Below are positions 1-5,595 of a stretch of DNA of 5,595 bases, one piece after another. Below the pieces are notes generated by a model, which made no database searches, was not told the DNA's origin, and saw only the letters and a program-made list of their open reading frames with translations. Source of the DNA: Flavobacteriales bacterium (GTDB lineage: Bacteria > Bacteroidota > Bacteroidia > Flavobacteriales > Flavobacteriaceae); the NCBI GenBank assembly GCA_027008965.1, contig JALVDN010000026.1, positions 1 to 5,595 of the forward strand, given 5' to 3'. Both the position numbers and the translations under genes were made by a program. The number at the start of each line of letters is the position of its first letter. The first letter of the stretch is position 1.

Positions 1-180
1 TGGGAGGTGATGCAAATCTTTATAAATTTTGATATTTCCGGGAAAATCCTTCCATTTTTCAGAATGACGATTCCAAACACCGGTCAGTTCGACGCTACTT
101 GTCTGTGTGAATTGCCAAGCCATGTGTTTGGCAACATTTCCGCCTCCGATAATAAAAACCTTATGCTTATCCTGTTTCAT
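1..180 (-). CDS. DUF2520 / Rossmann-like protein, N-terminal part (runs off left edge)
   Basis: Only the first 60 codons are in the window; the gene continues past position 1. The peptide opens with a beta strand (KVFIIGGGNVAKHMAW) carrying a GxGxxA dinucleotide-binding loop (G12-G-G14-N-V-A17). A second strand ends in VWNRH (about residues 34-38), the place where ProC-like and F420-dependent oxidoreductase-like folds contact the NADP phosphate. This matches the start of the Rossmann-like/DUF2520 proteins that are widespread in Bacteroidota; their reaction is not established. The start ATG (180-178) overlaps the TGA of the antiporter gene as ATGA, so translation is probably coupled and the gene belongs to the dnaX operon. 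With the C-terminal domain unseen, another NAD(P)-binding family cannot be excluded; DUF2520 is an inference from the N-terminal pattern. Confidence 0.72.
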   Translation of the reverse strand, partial: MKQDKHKVFIIGGGNVAKHMAWQFTQTSSVELTGVWNRHSEKWKDFPGNIKIYKDLHHLP

Positions 181-2105
181 TCTCCTTCAAATTTAAGTGC
201 TATTTGATTGAGACTTTCAGGCTTACCCAACACGGTGAGAATATCGCCTTTTCTCAAACGGGTATATCCGTGTGGCAAAACCGTGTTGTTTCTTCTTTTC
301 AAAGATAAAATAATCACATCATGCGGTAATTTTAGATCTCTTATTTGAGCCCCTACCAAATCCGGGTTTTTAACGGTGACATCAATCGTATCGGTGTTTT
401 CTTCTTCTGAAAGCAATAATTCCATCCCCACGGGTGAACGAACCGTATGTTCCAACATATTAACAAGGGCACTCATGGGCTCCAGAATTTTTACTTTCAT
501 TCGTTTCAAATCATTTAGAAACCGGGCTGAATTTACTTTGGCTATAATATTTTTGACGGGTGTATGTTCATATATGAATTCGGCTATTCTGAAATTGGTT
601 CGATCATCCGGATGAAGCAAGATGGCTGTGTCAATGTTTTTGAAGTCAATATTTTTTAAGAACAAAGGGGTATAATCATCAATGGTTTCAATTTTTATTT
701 CATTAGCGGAGTTATTTTTTTGCGTGGTTATGATTTTTACATCCAAGTTTTTGTGCTTCAATTTATTGGCCAGTGCCAAGGATAAATTATCCAAACTGAA
801 AATAACAGCTCTTTTCCCGTCTTCGCTCGGTGACAACGATTTGGGTTTTTTATGGCTTTCATGCACAAAATTCAAAGCCCATTTAAACAACGGAGGTCCT
901 ACAATTTGATTGATGACGATGATGGCAATGATGATGGTTTCAAAGGCATGACCCCAACCGGGAAAAGCTGTGCCTACAAGTGCGGCCAAACCCACGGCCA
1001 CACCGGCCTGCGTTATATAGGGCATCCATGCAACCGTGTAATATTTTTTGGGGTCACCGGCCATAAAAACACCGAAAACCCCTCCGAGCATGAGCGTAAA
1101 AATACGTAGCAGAAAAAATAAGAGGGCCAATTCAATGACCGATAATAAAGTTTGAACCGAAAGCGTGGCGCCCGTAAGCGTGAAGAACATCACTAAAATC
1201 AAAGGTAGCGAGCGTTCCAGAATTTCTTCAAATTCAAATCTGAAAGGCGTATAATTCACCACATAGAAAGCGGCAACAATAGCGGTTAATAAAGGTTCAA
1301 TTTCAAAGGGATGACGAAAAATGTGTTCGGTCCGGGCATACAAAAAATGTCCTAGCAAATATATACTGTAACCTGCCAGAACCGTTATAACGGATTTAAC
1401 ATTGATATTGGCTTTGAGTTTTAAGATGACCTCAATCAATTTTCCGTAGATAAAACCCAGAAGAACCGAAACAAAAATTTCAATAATCAATAAAATAAAA
1501 AACAAAGCATCAATATCGTCTCCAAGGGAAACATTCTTCATGAATGTAAAAACTGCTGAAAACAATAAAATTACCAGCACATCTTTAATTACGGTTACGC
1601 CCATCACCGTTTTGGTAAAAGGACCGTATGCCCGCATTTCGTTGATAATGGCTACGGCAGATGAAGGCGAACGTGCAACAAAAATGGTCCCGAAAAGCAT
1701 GGCAACACCTAAGCGCTCTAAAAAAGTCATATTTTTCATAAACGGAACAATATCCGAAAAATAATATATAGCCAAACTGGAAACCACAAAGGTAACAACC
1801 AATTGACCAATGGTCATCCATTTGATACTTTTGAATCGACTGCGGAGTCCATCCAAATGAAGTTCGGCACCAGCCGAAAAGGCAATTACAGACAATGAAA
1901 TTTCCAGAACAAAATCCAGTTTTTCAATGGCTTCGTCCGTGAGATAATGCAGAAAAGAGTTCCCAGCAATAATTCCGATGAGAATAAGCCCGGTGATGAG
2001 CGGAAACTTCCACTTTTTTTGAAGAAAAACCGAGATTTGATAGGCCGCCAGTGATATGATAACAAAACCGAGAAAGTATCTTATAAACTGAAGATGAGCT
2101 TGCAT
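177..2105 (-). CDS. CPA2-type cation:proton antiporter with C-terminal RCK (TrkA-N/TrkA-C) domains
   Basis: 642-aa inner-membrane protein expected to exchange H+ for Na+ or K+ and so take part in pH and ion homeostasis. Residues about 7-410 hold some 12-13 hydrophobic helices of the Na+/H+ exchanger fold. Family marks include FSAGAEL (76-82) in the third helix, RSPSSA (145-150) at the expected unwound helix, NEMRAYGPFTKT (155-166), and the membrane aspartate D175 in the next helix. Residues about 430-550 resemble an RCK/TrkA-N domain. Residues about 570-640 are a clear TrkA-C domain (GAQIRDLKLP, then GYTRLRKGDILTVLG). Two oddities: K174 precedes the key Asp, where N, D or Q is usual, and the TrkA-N part lacks the GxGxxG loop. 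The ATG lies 4 bp after the dnaX stop with no clear Shine-Dalgarno site, and the gene ends in an ATGA overlap with the DUF2520 gene. The transported ion cannot be read from sequence. Confidence 0.9.
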   Translation of the reverse strand: MQAHLQFIRYFLGFVIISLAAYQISVFLQKKWKFPLITGLILIGIIAGNSFLHYLTDEAIEKLDFVLEISLSVIAFSAGAELHLDGLRSRFKSIKWMTIGQLVVTFVVSSLAIYYFSDIVPFMKNMTFLERLGVAMLFGTIFVARSPSSAVAIINEMRAYGPFTKTVMGVTVIKDVLVILLFSAVFTFMKNVSLGDDIDALFFILLIIEIFVSVLLGFIYGKLIEVILKLKANINVKSVITVLAGYSIYLLGHFLYARTEHIFRHPFEIEPLLTAIVAAFYVVNYTPFRFEFEEILERSLPLILVMFFTLTGATLSVQTLLSVIELALLFFLLRIFTLMLGGVFGVFMAGDPKKYYTVAWMPYITQAGVAVGLAALVGTAFPGWGHAFETIIIAIIVINQIVGPPLFKWALNFVHESHKKPKSLSPSEDGKRAVIFSLDNLSLALANKLKHKNLDVKIITTQKNNSANEIKIETIDDYTPLFLKNIDFKNIDTAILLHPDDRTNFRIAEFIYEHTPVKNIIAKVNSARFLNDLKRMKVKILEPMSALVNMLEHTVRSPVGMELLLSEEENTDTIDVTVKNPDLVGAQIRDLKLPHDVIILSLKRRNNTVLPHGYTRLRKGDILTVLGKPESLNQIALKFEGE

Positions 2106-2109
2106 GAAT

Positions 2110-3804
2110 TTATTGCAGTTTGAATTTTTTTATGAAATAGGCTACATCCTCATTGATTTCAATTAACCTGCTTTGTTTCTCTTGCCGGGTATAGTATGAA
2201 ACTTGCGGGGTTTCAACAGTTTTGGGCTCAACAATCCGGGTTGTGAATGAAATATGTCCGTTGCGTAAATGTTTTTTTAAAAATTTCAAAAGATTTTCCG
2301 CTACAGGTTGAAAAGATGCCACTTCCTGTTCGCTCTCAAAATGCAGTGTAATTGTTTCGCCTTCAACCTTCGGATCGGCTTTGCTCATCAATATAAATTT
2401 GTTTTTATCATTCCCGCGATAGAGCATATCTAAATATTCATTCCAGTATTTCATGAATTCCGCCGGAGTGAATTTTTCGCGCAGATTTTGATAGGACGAA
2501 CCGTTATTTTGAGATTTTTCAACTAATTTTTTAATAGACTTTAGTCCGGAACCCTTTGGAGGGGCGGAAACCACCGGGTTTTCAGGGGGATTTTTTCTCG
2601 TTTTTTCTTCCAGGTTATTTTCCTGAATATTTGGTTGGTGATCCGTTGCTTTTGTTTCAGCTGGAGTGGGGGAGTAGGTCTTTTTTTCTTCTACCGCAGA
2701 AGAGCGGATTAACGCATGCTTCCCGTCAGTCGTTTTTTTTTTCGTTTCCGTGAAATTTTCAAGGATTTGCAAGAGCGATAATTCGGTGAGCAATTGAGGA
2801 TGTTGCGACATTTTGTAGTTCAAATCCGCATGCGTCAGGATATCTATGGCTTTTAAAATGAAAGAATTGGGGAGTGCTTCGGCTTGTTTCTTATATTTTT
2901 CTTTGATGGCTTCACTTACTTCTACAATTTCCAAGGTTGAAGAATTTTTAGCTAATAACAATTGTCTGAAATGCGATGCCAGTCCGCCAATGAAATGATG
3001 AATATCCATACCATTGTCCACCCATGTATTAAATTGTATCATCAATCCGGCCGCATCGCCTGAAATGACTAGATCGGTGAAACCGAAGTAGGCCTCATAA
3101 TCCAAAATACCTAAGTGTTCGGCCACGATTTCTCTTGTAATTTCTTGGTCTTGCCCCACCGCACTGATGATTTTATCAAATGCCGATAAAGCATCACGGA
3201 GTGACCCGTCGGCTTTTTGGGCAATCAAATAGAATGCATCTTCTTCCATTTGAATGCCTTCCCGCGAAGCAATAGATTTCAAGTGTTCCTTTATATCTTT
3301 AACGCTAATTCTTTTAAAATCATATATTTGACATCGTGAAAGAATGGTGGGTATGATTTTATGTTTCTCCGTGGTTGCCAGGATAAAAATAGCATGTTCG
3401 GGCGGCTCTTCCAGGGTTTTTAAAAAAGCATTGAAAGCCTGATTGGATAACATGTGAACCTCGTCAATGATATAAACTTTATATTTCCCGATTTGAGGAG
3501 GAATTCTCACTTGCTCAATCAATTCACGGATATCATCCACCGAGTTATTGGACGCCGCATCCAATTCAAAAATATTGAACGATAAATCTGCATCCGGATC
3601 TTCCAAATAAGGGCGGTTTACTTCACGGGCCATGATGCGCGCACATGATGTTTTTCCCACGCCCCGGGGTCCTGTAAACAACAAAGCTTGGGCCAAACGT
3701 TGTTTTTCAATGGCTTTTTTCAAAACATTGGTGACGGCTCTTTGGCCTACCACTTCATCAAAAGTTTTGGGACGGTATTTTCGGGCGGAAACAACGTAAG
3801 CCAT
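2110..3804 (-). CDS. dnaX: DNA polymerase III subunit gamma/tau (clamp-loader ATPase)
   Basis: 564-aa AAA+ subunit of the replicative clamp loader, which loads the beta clamp and joins the polymerase cores. The start fits the family (VSARKYRPKTFDEVVGQ, residues 5-21). Motifs in order: Walker A GPRGVGKTS (45-53), LDAASNNSVDDIR (81-93), Walker B YIIDEVHML (111-119), FLKTLEEPPEHAIFILATTEKHK with sensor 1 (127-149), the SRC arginine-finger motif (156-158), and sensor 2 ADGSLRDA (198-205). Domain III runs to about 350. A charged, proline-rich linker (about 355-435) follows, then a C-terminal tau-like domain (about 436-564). The zinc module (CX8CX2C in E. coli) is missing: between residues 54 and 80 only C54, next to Walker A, is present. 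I recall flavobacterial DnaX being alike, so I treat this as a lineage trait. An A10 run and an A AAA AAG heptamer lie just after domain III and could allow a gamma form. Tandem promoters sit directly upstream; the antiporter gene follows after 4 bp. Confidence 0.97.
   Translation of the reverse strand: MAYVVSARKYRPKTFDEVVGQRAVTNVLKKAIEKQRLAQALLFTGPRGVGKTSCARIMAREVNRPYLEDPDADLSFNIFELDAASNNSVDDIRELIEQVRIPPQIGKYKVYIIDEVHMLSNQAFNAFLKTLEEPPEHAIFILATTEKHKIIPTILSRCQIYDFKRISVKDIKEHLKSIASREGIQMEEDAFYLIAQKADGSLRDALSAFDKIISAVGQDQEITREIVAEHLGILDYEAYFGFTDLVISGDAAGLMIQFNTWVDNGMDIHHFIGGLASHFRQLLLAKNSSTLEIVEVSEAIKEKYKKQAEALPNSFILKAIDILTHADLNYKMSQHPQLLTELSLLQILENFTETKKKTTDGKHALIRSSAVEEKKTYSPTPAETKATDHQPNIQENNLEEKTRKNPPENPVVSAPPKGSGLKSIKKLVEKSQNNGSSYQNLREKFTPAEFMKYWNEYLDMLYRGNDKNKFILMSKADPKVEGETITLHFESEQEVASFQPVAENLLKFLKKHLRNGHISFTTRIVEPKTVETPQVSYYTRQEKQSRLIEINEDVAYFIKKFKLQ
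2680..2686 (-). other. A AAA AAG heptamer in dnaX: candidate -1 frameshift site
   Basis: The codons GAA AAA AAG (residues 373-375) contain A AAA AAG in the frame needed for -1 tandem slippage, the same heptamer used by E. coli dnaX. A shift would add DLLPHSS and stop at TGA 2659-2657, giving about 382 residues. A 6-bp hairpin (TCTTCT/AGAAGA, loop GCGGT) lies just upstream. I see no obvious Shine-Dalgarno-like stimulator and no stable downstream hairpin, so this is weaker than the E. coli site. Confidence 0.3.
2733..2742 (-). other. A10 run in dnaX: candidate slippage site for a gamma-like product
   Basis: The coding strand reads ACG AAA AAA AAA ACG across residues 354-358, a run of ten A, immediately after the domain III region. 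A -1 ribosomal shift, or one extra A in the transcript, gives Lys-Asn-Asp then TGA (2728-2726), a 359-residue product. One missing A gives seven new residues then TAA (2711-2709). Thermus thermophilus dnaX is known to make gamma by transcriptional slippage on an A9 run. Whether slippage happens here is inference; no strong stimulatory structure is evident. Confidence 0.45.
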
Positions 3805-3822
3805 AAAAAATATATTTAATTA

Positions 3823-3854
3823 CAAATATACATTTCAGAGGGGAGAATGACAAA
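3823..3854 (-). promoter_or_regulatory. Proximal dnaX promoter, overlapping the distal one
   Basis: A second TATATTTG (3830-3823) lies 28 bp downstream of the first. The TTTG of the distal -7 box (3854-3851) is exactly 20 bp upstream of it and could serve as its -33 element. Transcription would begin close to 3818, leaving a leader of only about 14 nt before the dnaX ATG. The AT-rich leader has no Shine-Dalgarno site, as is common in this phylum. It could instead be a duplicated sequence with only one active copy. Confidence 0.5.
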
Positions 3855-3880
3855 TATACCATCCTGCAATGTCATGCAAA
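3851..3880 (-). promoter_or_regulatory. Distal dnaX promoter, Bacteroidota sigma-A type
   Basis: On the minus strand TTTG (3880-3877), an 18-bp spacer and TATATTTG (3858-3851) match the Bacteroidota housekeeping pattern (TTTG or TTG around -33, TAnnTTTG around -7, spacer roughly 17-23). It lies just after the stop codon of the AI-2E gene and points at dnaX. The predicted transcript start is near 3846, leaving a leader of about 40 nt. Confidence 0.6.
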
Positions 3881-3885
3881 AGTTT

Positions 3886-4974
3886 TCACCATTTGAAAAA
3901 TAAGGCTTTATATTCCCTGTAGAATTCACTCACCAAAATTTTGAGTATCGTATATGCCGGCACAGCTATGATCATACCCACTATTCCGAACAAATATCCT
4001 GAAGCCAAAATCACCAGAAAAATCTCCAAAGGATGTGATTTGACCGACCATGAAAAAATGCGGGGTTGTAAAACAAAATTATCCAAAATCTGAATCAACA
4101 TATTGGCAATCACAATATAAATGCTCATTTCAATGGCGGAATGCAAATCGCTTGTAGTCAATTCGGACGTGAAAGACAAAACCACCATGATAATAACCGC
4201 AATCAACGGTCCCAAATAAGGGATGATATTAAACAATGCCCCGATAAAAGCAATAATCATACTGTTTTTCACGCCAATCCACTGCAAACTGATAAAATAG
4301 GCCACAAACAAAATGAAAATGCGAACAATCATTCCATACAAAAACCCGATAATCATCTCTTTGATGGAACCGATAACCCGCTTATATTTTTCCTGATCAT
4401 CTTCGGGAATAAGTTTAAACACGAAATTCGAGAACACGGACCGTTCCTTGAACATAAAATAGGCTATAAACATCACCGACAAATAGCCTATGCTGACATT
4501 ACTCACCATGCCCACAATGCTTTGCACCATTTCGGGAATAATTTTCAAGTTGATTTCTTTGATGAGATCGGCCAATGAAAAGCTTTCAAGCAAATGAATG
4601 TTGTGTGCCATCAAGTAATTGTTTATCGTGTCTATGCTTGCCGAAATCTTTTGTTGAAATTCACCCGTATTCAGTATGGACAAATTGCGTGCTTGCTCCA
4701 ACACCAATGGAATGAAGAGTAAGAACATCCCAAAGAAAATCACCGAAAACAAAGTCAAAACAAAAACGGTGGATAGGGTAGGACCCAGTTTCAATTTTTT
4801 CTGCAAAAAACGCATTAACGGATCCCCTAAAACCACCACCAAAAAAGCAATAATCAAAAAAACAATCACCGGATACAATTTGTAAACCAACCAAAGCAAA
4901 CCGGCCGTGAAAAGCAGCAGGAAAACGGCTTTTACAATACCGAAAGCAATCGTATTGGAAGGATTTTCTTTCAT
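3886..4974 (-). CDS. AI-2E family (UPF0118) transporter
   Basis: 362-aa polytopic inner-membrane protein. Hydrophobic helices lie at about 12-30, 33-50, 67-91, 152-175, 205-230, 236-267 and 282-297, with a long re-entrant-like C-terminal stretch (313-348). A soluble segment of about 60 residues (92-150) after the third helix is typical of the family. Diagnostic motifs are FNIIPYLGPLI (248-258), DNFVLQPRI (298-306), and SHPLEIFLVILASGYLFG followed by GMIIAVP (313-339). Members have been linked to autoinducer-2 export or to Na+/H+ exchange, but most, including this one, have no known substrate. I chose the ATG at 4974 because it overlaps the upstream TGA as ATGA and yields the usual N-terminus; the in-frame ATG at 5052 would add 26 non-membrane residues read from inside the DUF423 gene. 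It is probably co-transcribed with the DUF423 gene. No U-tract terminator is visible after its stop. Confidence 0.9.
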   Translation of the reverse strand: MKENPSNTIAFGIVKAVFLLLFTAGLLWLVYKLYPVIVFLIIAFLVVVLGDPLMRFLQKKLKLGPTLSTVFVLTLFSVIFFGMFLLFIPLVLEQARNLSILNTGEFQQKISASIDTINNYLMAHNIHLLESFSLADLIKEINLKIIPEMVQSIVGMVSNVSIGYLSVMFIAYFMFKERSVFSNFVFKLIPEDDQEKYKRVIGSIKEMIIGFLYGMIVRIFILFVAYFISLQWIGVKNSMIIAFIGALFNIIPYLGPLIAVIIMVVLSFTSELTTSDLHSAIEMSIYIVIANMLIQILDNFVLQPRIFSWSVKSHPLEIFLVILASGYLFGIVGMIIAVPAYTILKILVSEFYREYKALFFKW

Positions 4975-5336
4975 CTGAAAAGATAATAGGCCAGCATAAA
5001 CCATCCGGCAATGAACAACAACCCGCCGAGCGGCGTTAGCAAAGCAATCCATTTTGTTGTTATTCCCGTCAAAACCAGCAAATAAATAGACCCCGAAAAC
5101 AAAACCATTCCGGCTAAAAATAATTGAATAACCCTGACTTTTTGACTTTCATCCAGTTGAGACAACGAAGCAACACCCAAAATGGCCAGCACATGCATCA
5201 TTTGATACAAAACGCCCGTTTTGAAACTCGCCAATTGTTCGGCCGACAACACATTTTTCAAAGCATGCGCCCCCAAAGCACCGAGTATGACCCCCAGTCC
5301 GCCAAACAACGCCGTTAATCCAAGTAAACTTTTCAT
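4971..5336 (-). CDS. DUF423 family small membrane protein
   Basis: 121-aa integral membrane protein of normal family length with four predicted helices (about 4-25, 42-60, 67-90, 95-118). Family motifs are all present: GALGAHAL (19-26), KTGVLYQMMH (39-48), a glycine/serine helix with LFSGSIYLL (79-87), and TPLGGLLFIAGW (101-112). DUF423 proteins (for example E. coli YgdD and B. subtilis YwdK) have no established biochemical role. The first helix acts as an uncleaved signal anchor. The start ATG (5336-5334) is preceded by GAAGGG, purine-rich but too close to be a good ribosome binding site. It overlaps the AI-2E gene by 4 bp, so the two membrane proteins are likely made together. A putative -7 box lies 16 bp upstream of the start codon. 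Confidence 0.92.
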   Translation of the reverse strand: MKSLLGLTALFGGLGVILGALGAHALKNVLSAEQLASFKTGVLYQMMHVLAILGVASLSQLDESQKVRVIQLFLAGMVLFSGSIYLLVLTGITTKWIALLTPLGGLLFIAGWFMLAYYLFR

Positions 5337-5352
5337 CCCTTCAAGTTTTAAA

Positions 5353-5360
5353 CAAATCTA
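5353..5360 (-). promoter_or_regulatory. Possible -7 box for the DUF423/AI-2E pair
   Basis: The minus strand reads TAGATTTG, a full match to the TAnnTTTG box of Bacteroidota promoters, 16 bp upstream of the DUF423 ATG. It sits in an AT-rich stretch (5341-5395) just downstream of the GC-rich patch. No TTTG or TTG occurs at the expected 17-23 bp upstream (the nearest TTG is only 13 bp away), so the promoter call is tentative. Confidence 0.35.
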
Positions 5361-5394
5361 ATAAAAATTCACACAATGTAAGGATAAAAATTTT

Positions 5395-5595
5395 CAGGGC
5401 GCCCCGCCGCACGCATTCGTGGTGCCTTCGGCACACCGGCAGGCGCTTCGGGACGACGGAGCACCCTCCCGCCTGCCGGCACGCATGCGGCGCCGGCCGG
5501 GCTGTCCGCTTGAATTCGGCTCGGGCAAGCCGGTTTTTGTATCGCTTGCTGCGGGGTCTTGTCGCCTTCGCTCCAAGCCTCCTCGCAAGCACAAA
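5395..5595. other. GC-rich, palindrome-rich intergenic patch (no gene recognised)
   Basis: By hand count positions 5401-5590 are about 70% GC, far above the flanking genes, and the change is abrupt at about 5395. Open frames here translate to arginine-, alanine- and proline-rich peptides without hydrophobic core or known motif, in several frames at once, which is the signature of GC-rich non-coding DNA. It contains the self-complementary sites GGGCGCCC (5397-5404), GCATGC (5483-5488), GGCGCC (5489-5494) and CCGGCCGG (5493-5500), a separated inverted repeat (5436-5479), and the 8-bp direct repeat GCACGCAT (5409-5416, 5479-5486). It may be a dispersed intergenic repeat or a foreign insertion. 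It reaches the right edge, so its far boundary is unknown. Confidence 0.6.
5436..5479. repeat. Perfect 10-bp inverted repeat with 24-bp spacer
   Basis: CCGGCAGGCG at 5436-5445 is the exact reverse complement of CGCCTGCCGG at 5470-5479, and a hairpin could form on either strand. A smaller hairpin, GTGCC-TTC-GGCAC, sits just to its left (5422-5434). No U tract follows, so it does not look like a Rho-independent terminator. The CCGGCAGG core suggests a palindromic intergenic repeat, but copy number cannot be judged from one window. Confidence 0.55.

Noticed and set aside
1585..1821. 78-codon minus-strand open frame inside the antiporter gene, and other overlapping frames
   Set aside because: These lie wholly within well-supported coding regions in other frames and show no independent start signal or domain.
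3863..3877. Weak dyad TGCATGACATTGCA between the AI-2E stop codon and dnaX, considered as terminator or operator
   Set aside because: The stem is 4 bp, or 6 bp with a bulge, with no following U tract. It falls inside the promoter spacer, and no known operator matches.
4141..4578. 145-codon plus-strand open frame rich in His, Asn and Gln
   Set aside because: It is the antisense image of the AI-2E coding region, with composition expected from reversed hydrophobic codons and no recognisable domain.
4975..5052. Longer start for the AI-2E protein (26 extra residues)
   Set aside because: The extra stretch is read out of frame from inside the DUF423 coding region and shows no membrane or family character. 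The ATG at 4974 forms an ATGA overlap and gives the normal N-terminus.
5517..5538. Plus-strand hairpin CGGCT/AGCCG (6-nt loop) followed by five T, like a small Rho-independent terminator
   Set aside because: The stem is only 5 bp, no plus-strand gene lies to its left, and such hairpins are expected by chance in this GC-rich patch.
5341..5592. Arginine-rich 83-codon open frame on the minus strand (and an overlapping 66-codon one)
   Set aside because: It lies almost wholly in the GC-rich patch, where stop codons are rare by composition. Its composition is unlike the neighbouring genes, no motif or membrane segment is convincing, and its last part runs into the AT-rich leader of the DUF423 gene.

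Overview
The window looks like a piece of a Bacteroidota chromosome, most likely close to the Flavobacteriia. The evidence is a coding composition of moderate to low GC, little sign of Shine-Dalgarno sites, TAnnTTTG-type promoter boxes, and a DnaX with the short cysteine-free N-terminal ATPase variant that I associate with flavobacteria. Every gene I can support lies on the minus strand, so transcription runs from the right end of the window to the left. No RNA gene, insertion sequence or CRISPR array was seen.

Layout in transcription order. Positions 5595-5395 are an isolated GC-rich patch (about 70% GC by hand count) rich in short palindromes, with no convincing gene. Next, after a short AT-rich leader with a possible promoter box, come a small four-helix membrane protein of the DUF423 family (5336-4971) and an AI-2E family membrane protein (4974-3886); their stop and start codons overlap as ATGA. 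An 81-bp gap carries two tandem Bacteroidota-type promoters. It is followed by dnaX (3804-2110, DNA polymerase III gamma/tau), a CPA2-type cation:proton antiporter with C-terminal RCK/TrkA domains (2105-177, four bases after dnaX), and the first 60 codons of a Rossmann-fold DUF2520 protein (180 to beyond the left edge, again an ATGA overlap). The last three genes look like one operon.

The proteins do not form one pathway: a replication clamp-loader subunit shares a transcript with an ion antiporter and a putative oxidoreductase-like protein, as is common in housekeeping operons of this phylum. I found no convincing new multi-gene system. The best second looks are: (i) an A10 run and an in-frame A AAA AAG heptamer in dnaX, just after the clamp-loader core, where slippage would give a short gamma-like product; (ii) the 28-bp-spaced duplicated promoter box in front of dnaX; (iii) the GC-rich palindromic patch at the right end; and (iv) unusual residues in the antiporter, namely Lys-Asp at the ion-binding site and a nucleotide-binding domain that has lost its glycine motif.
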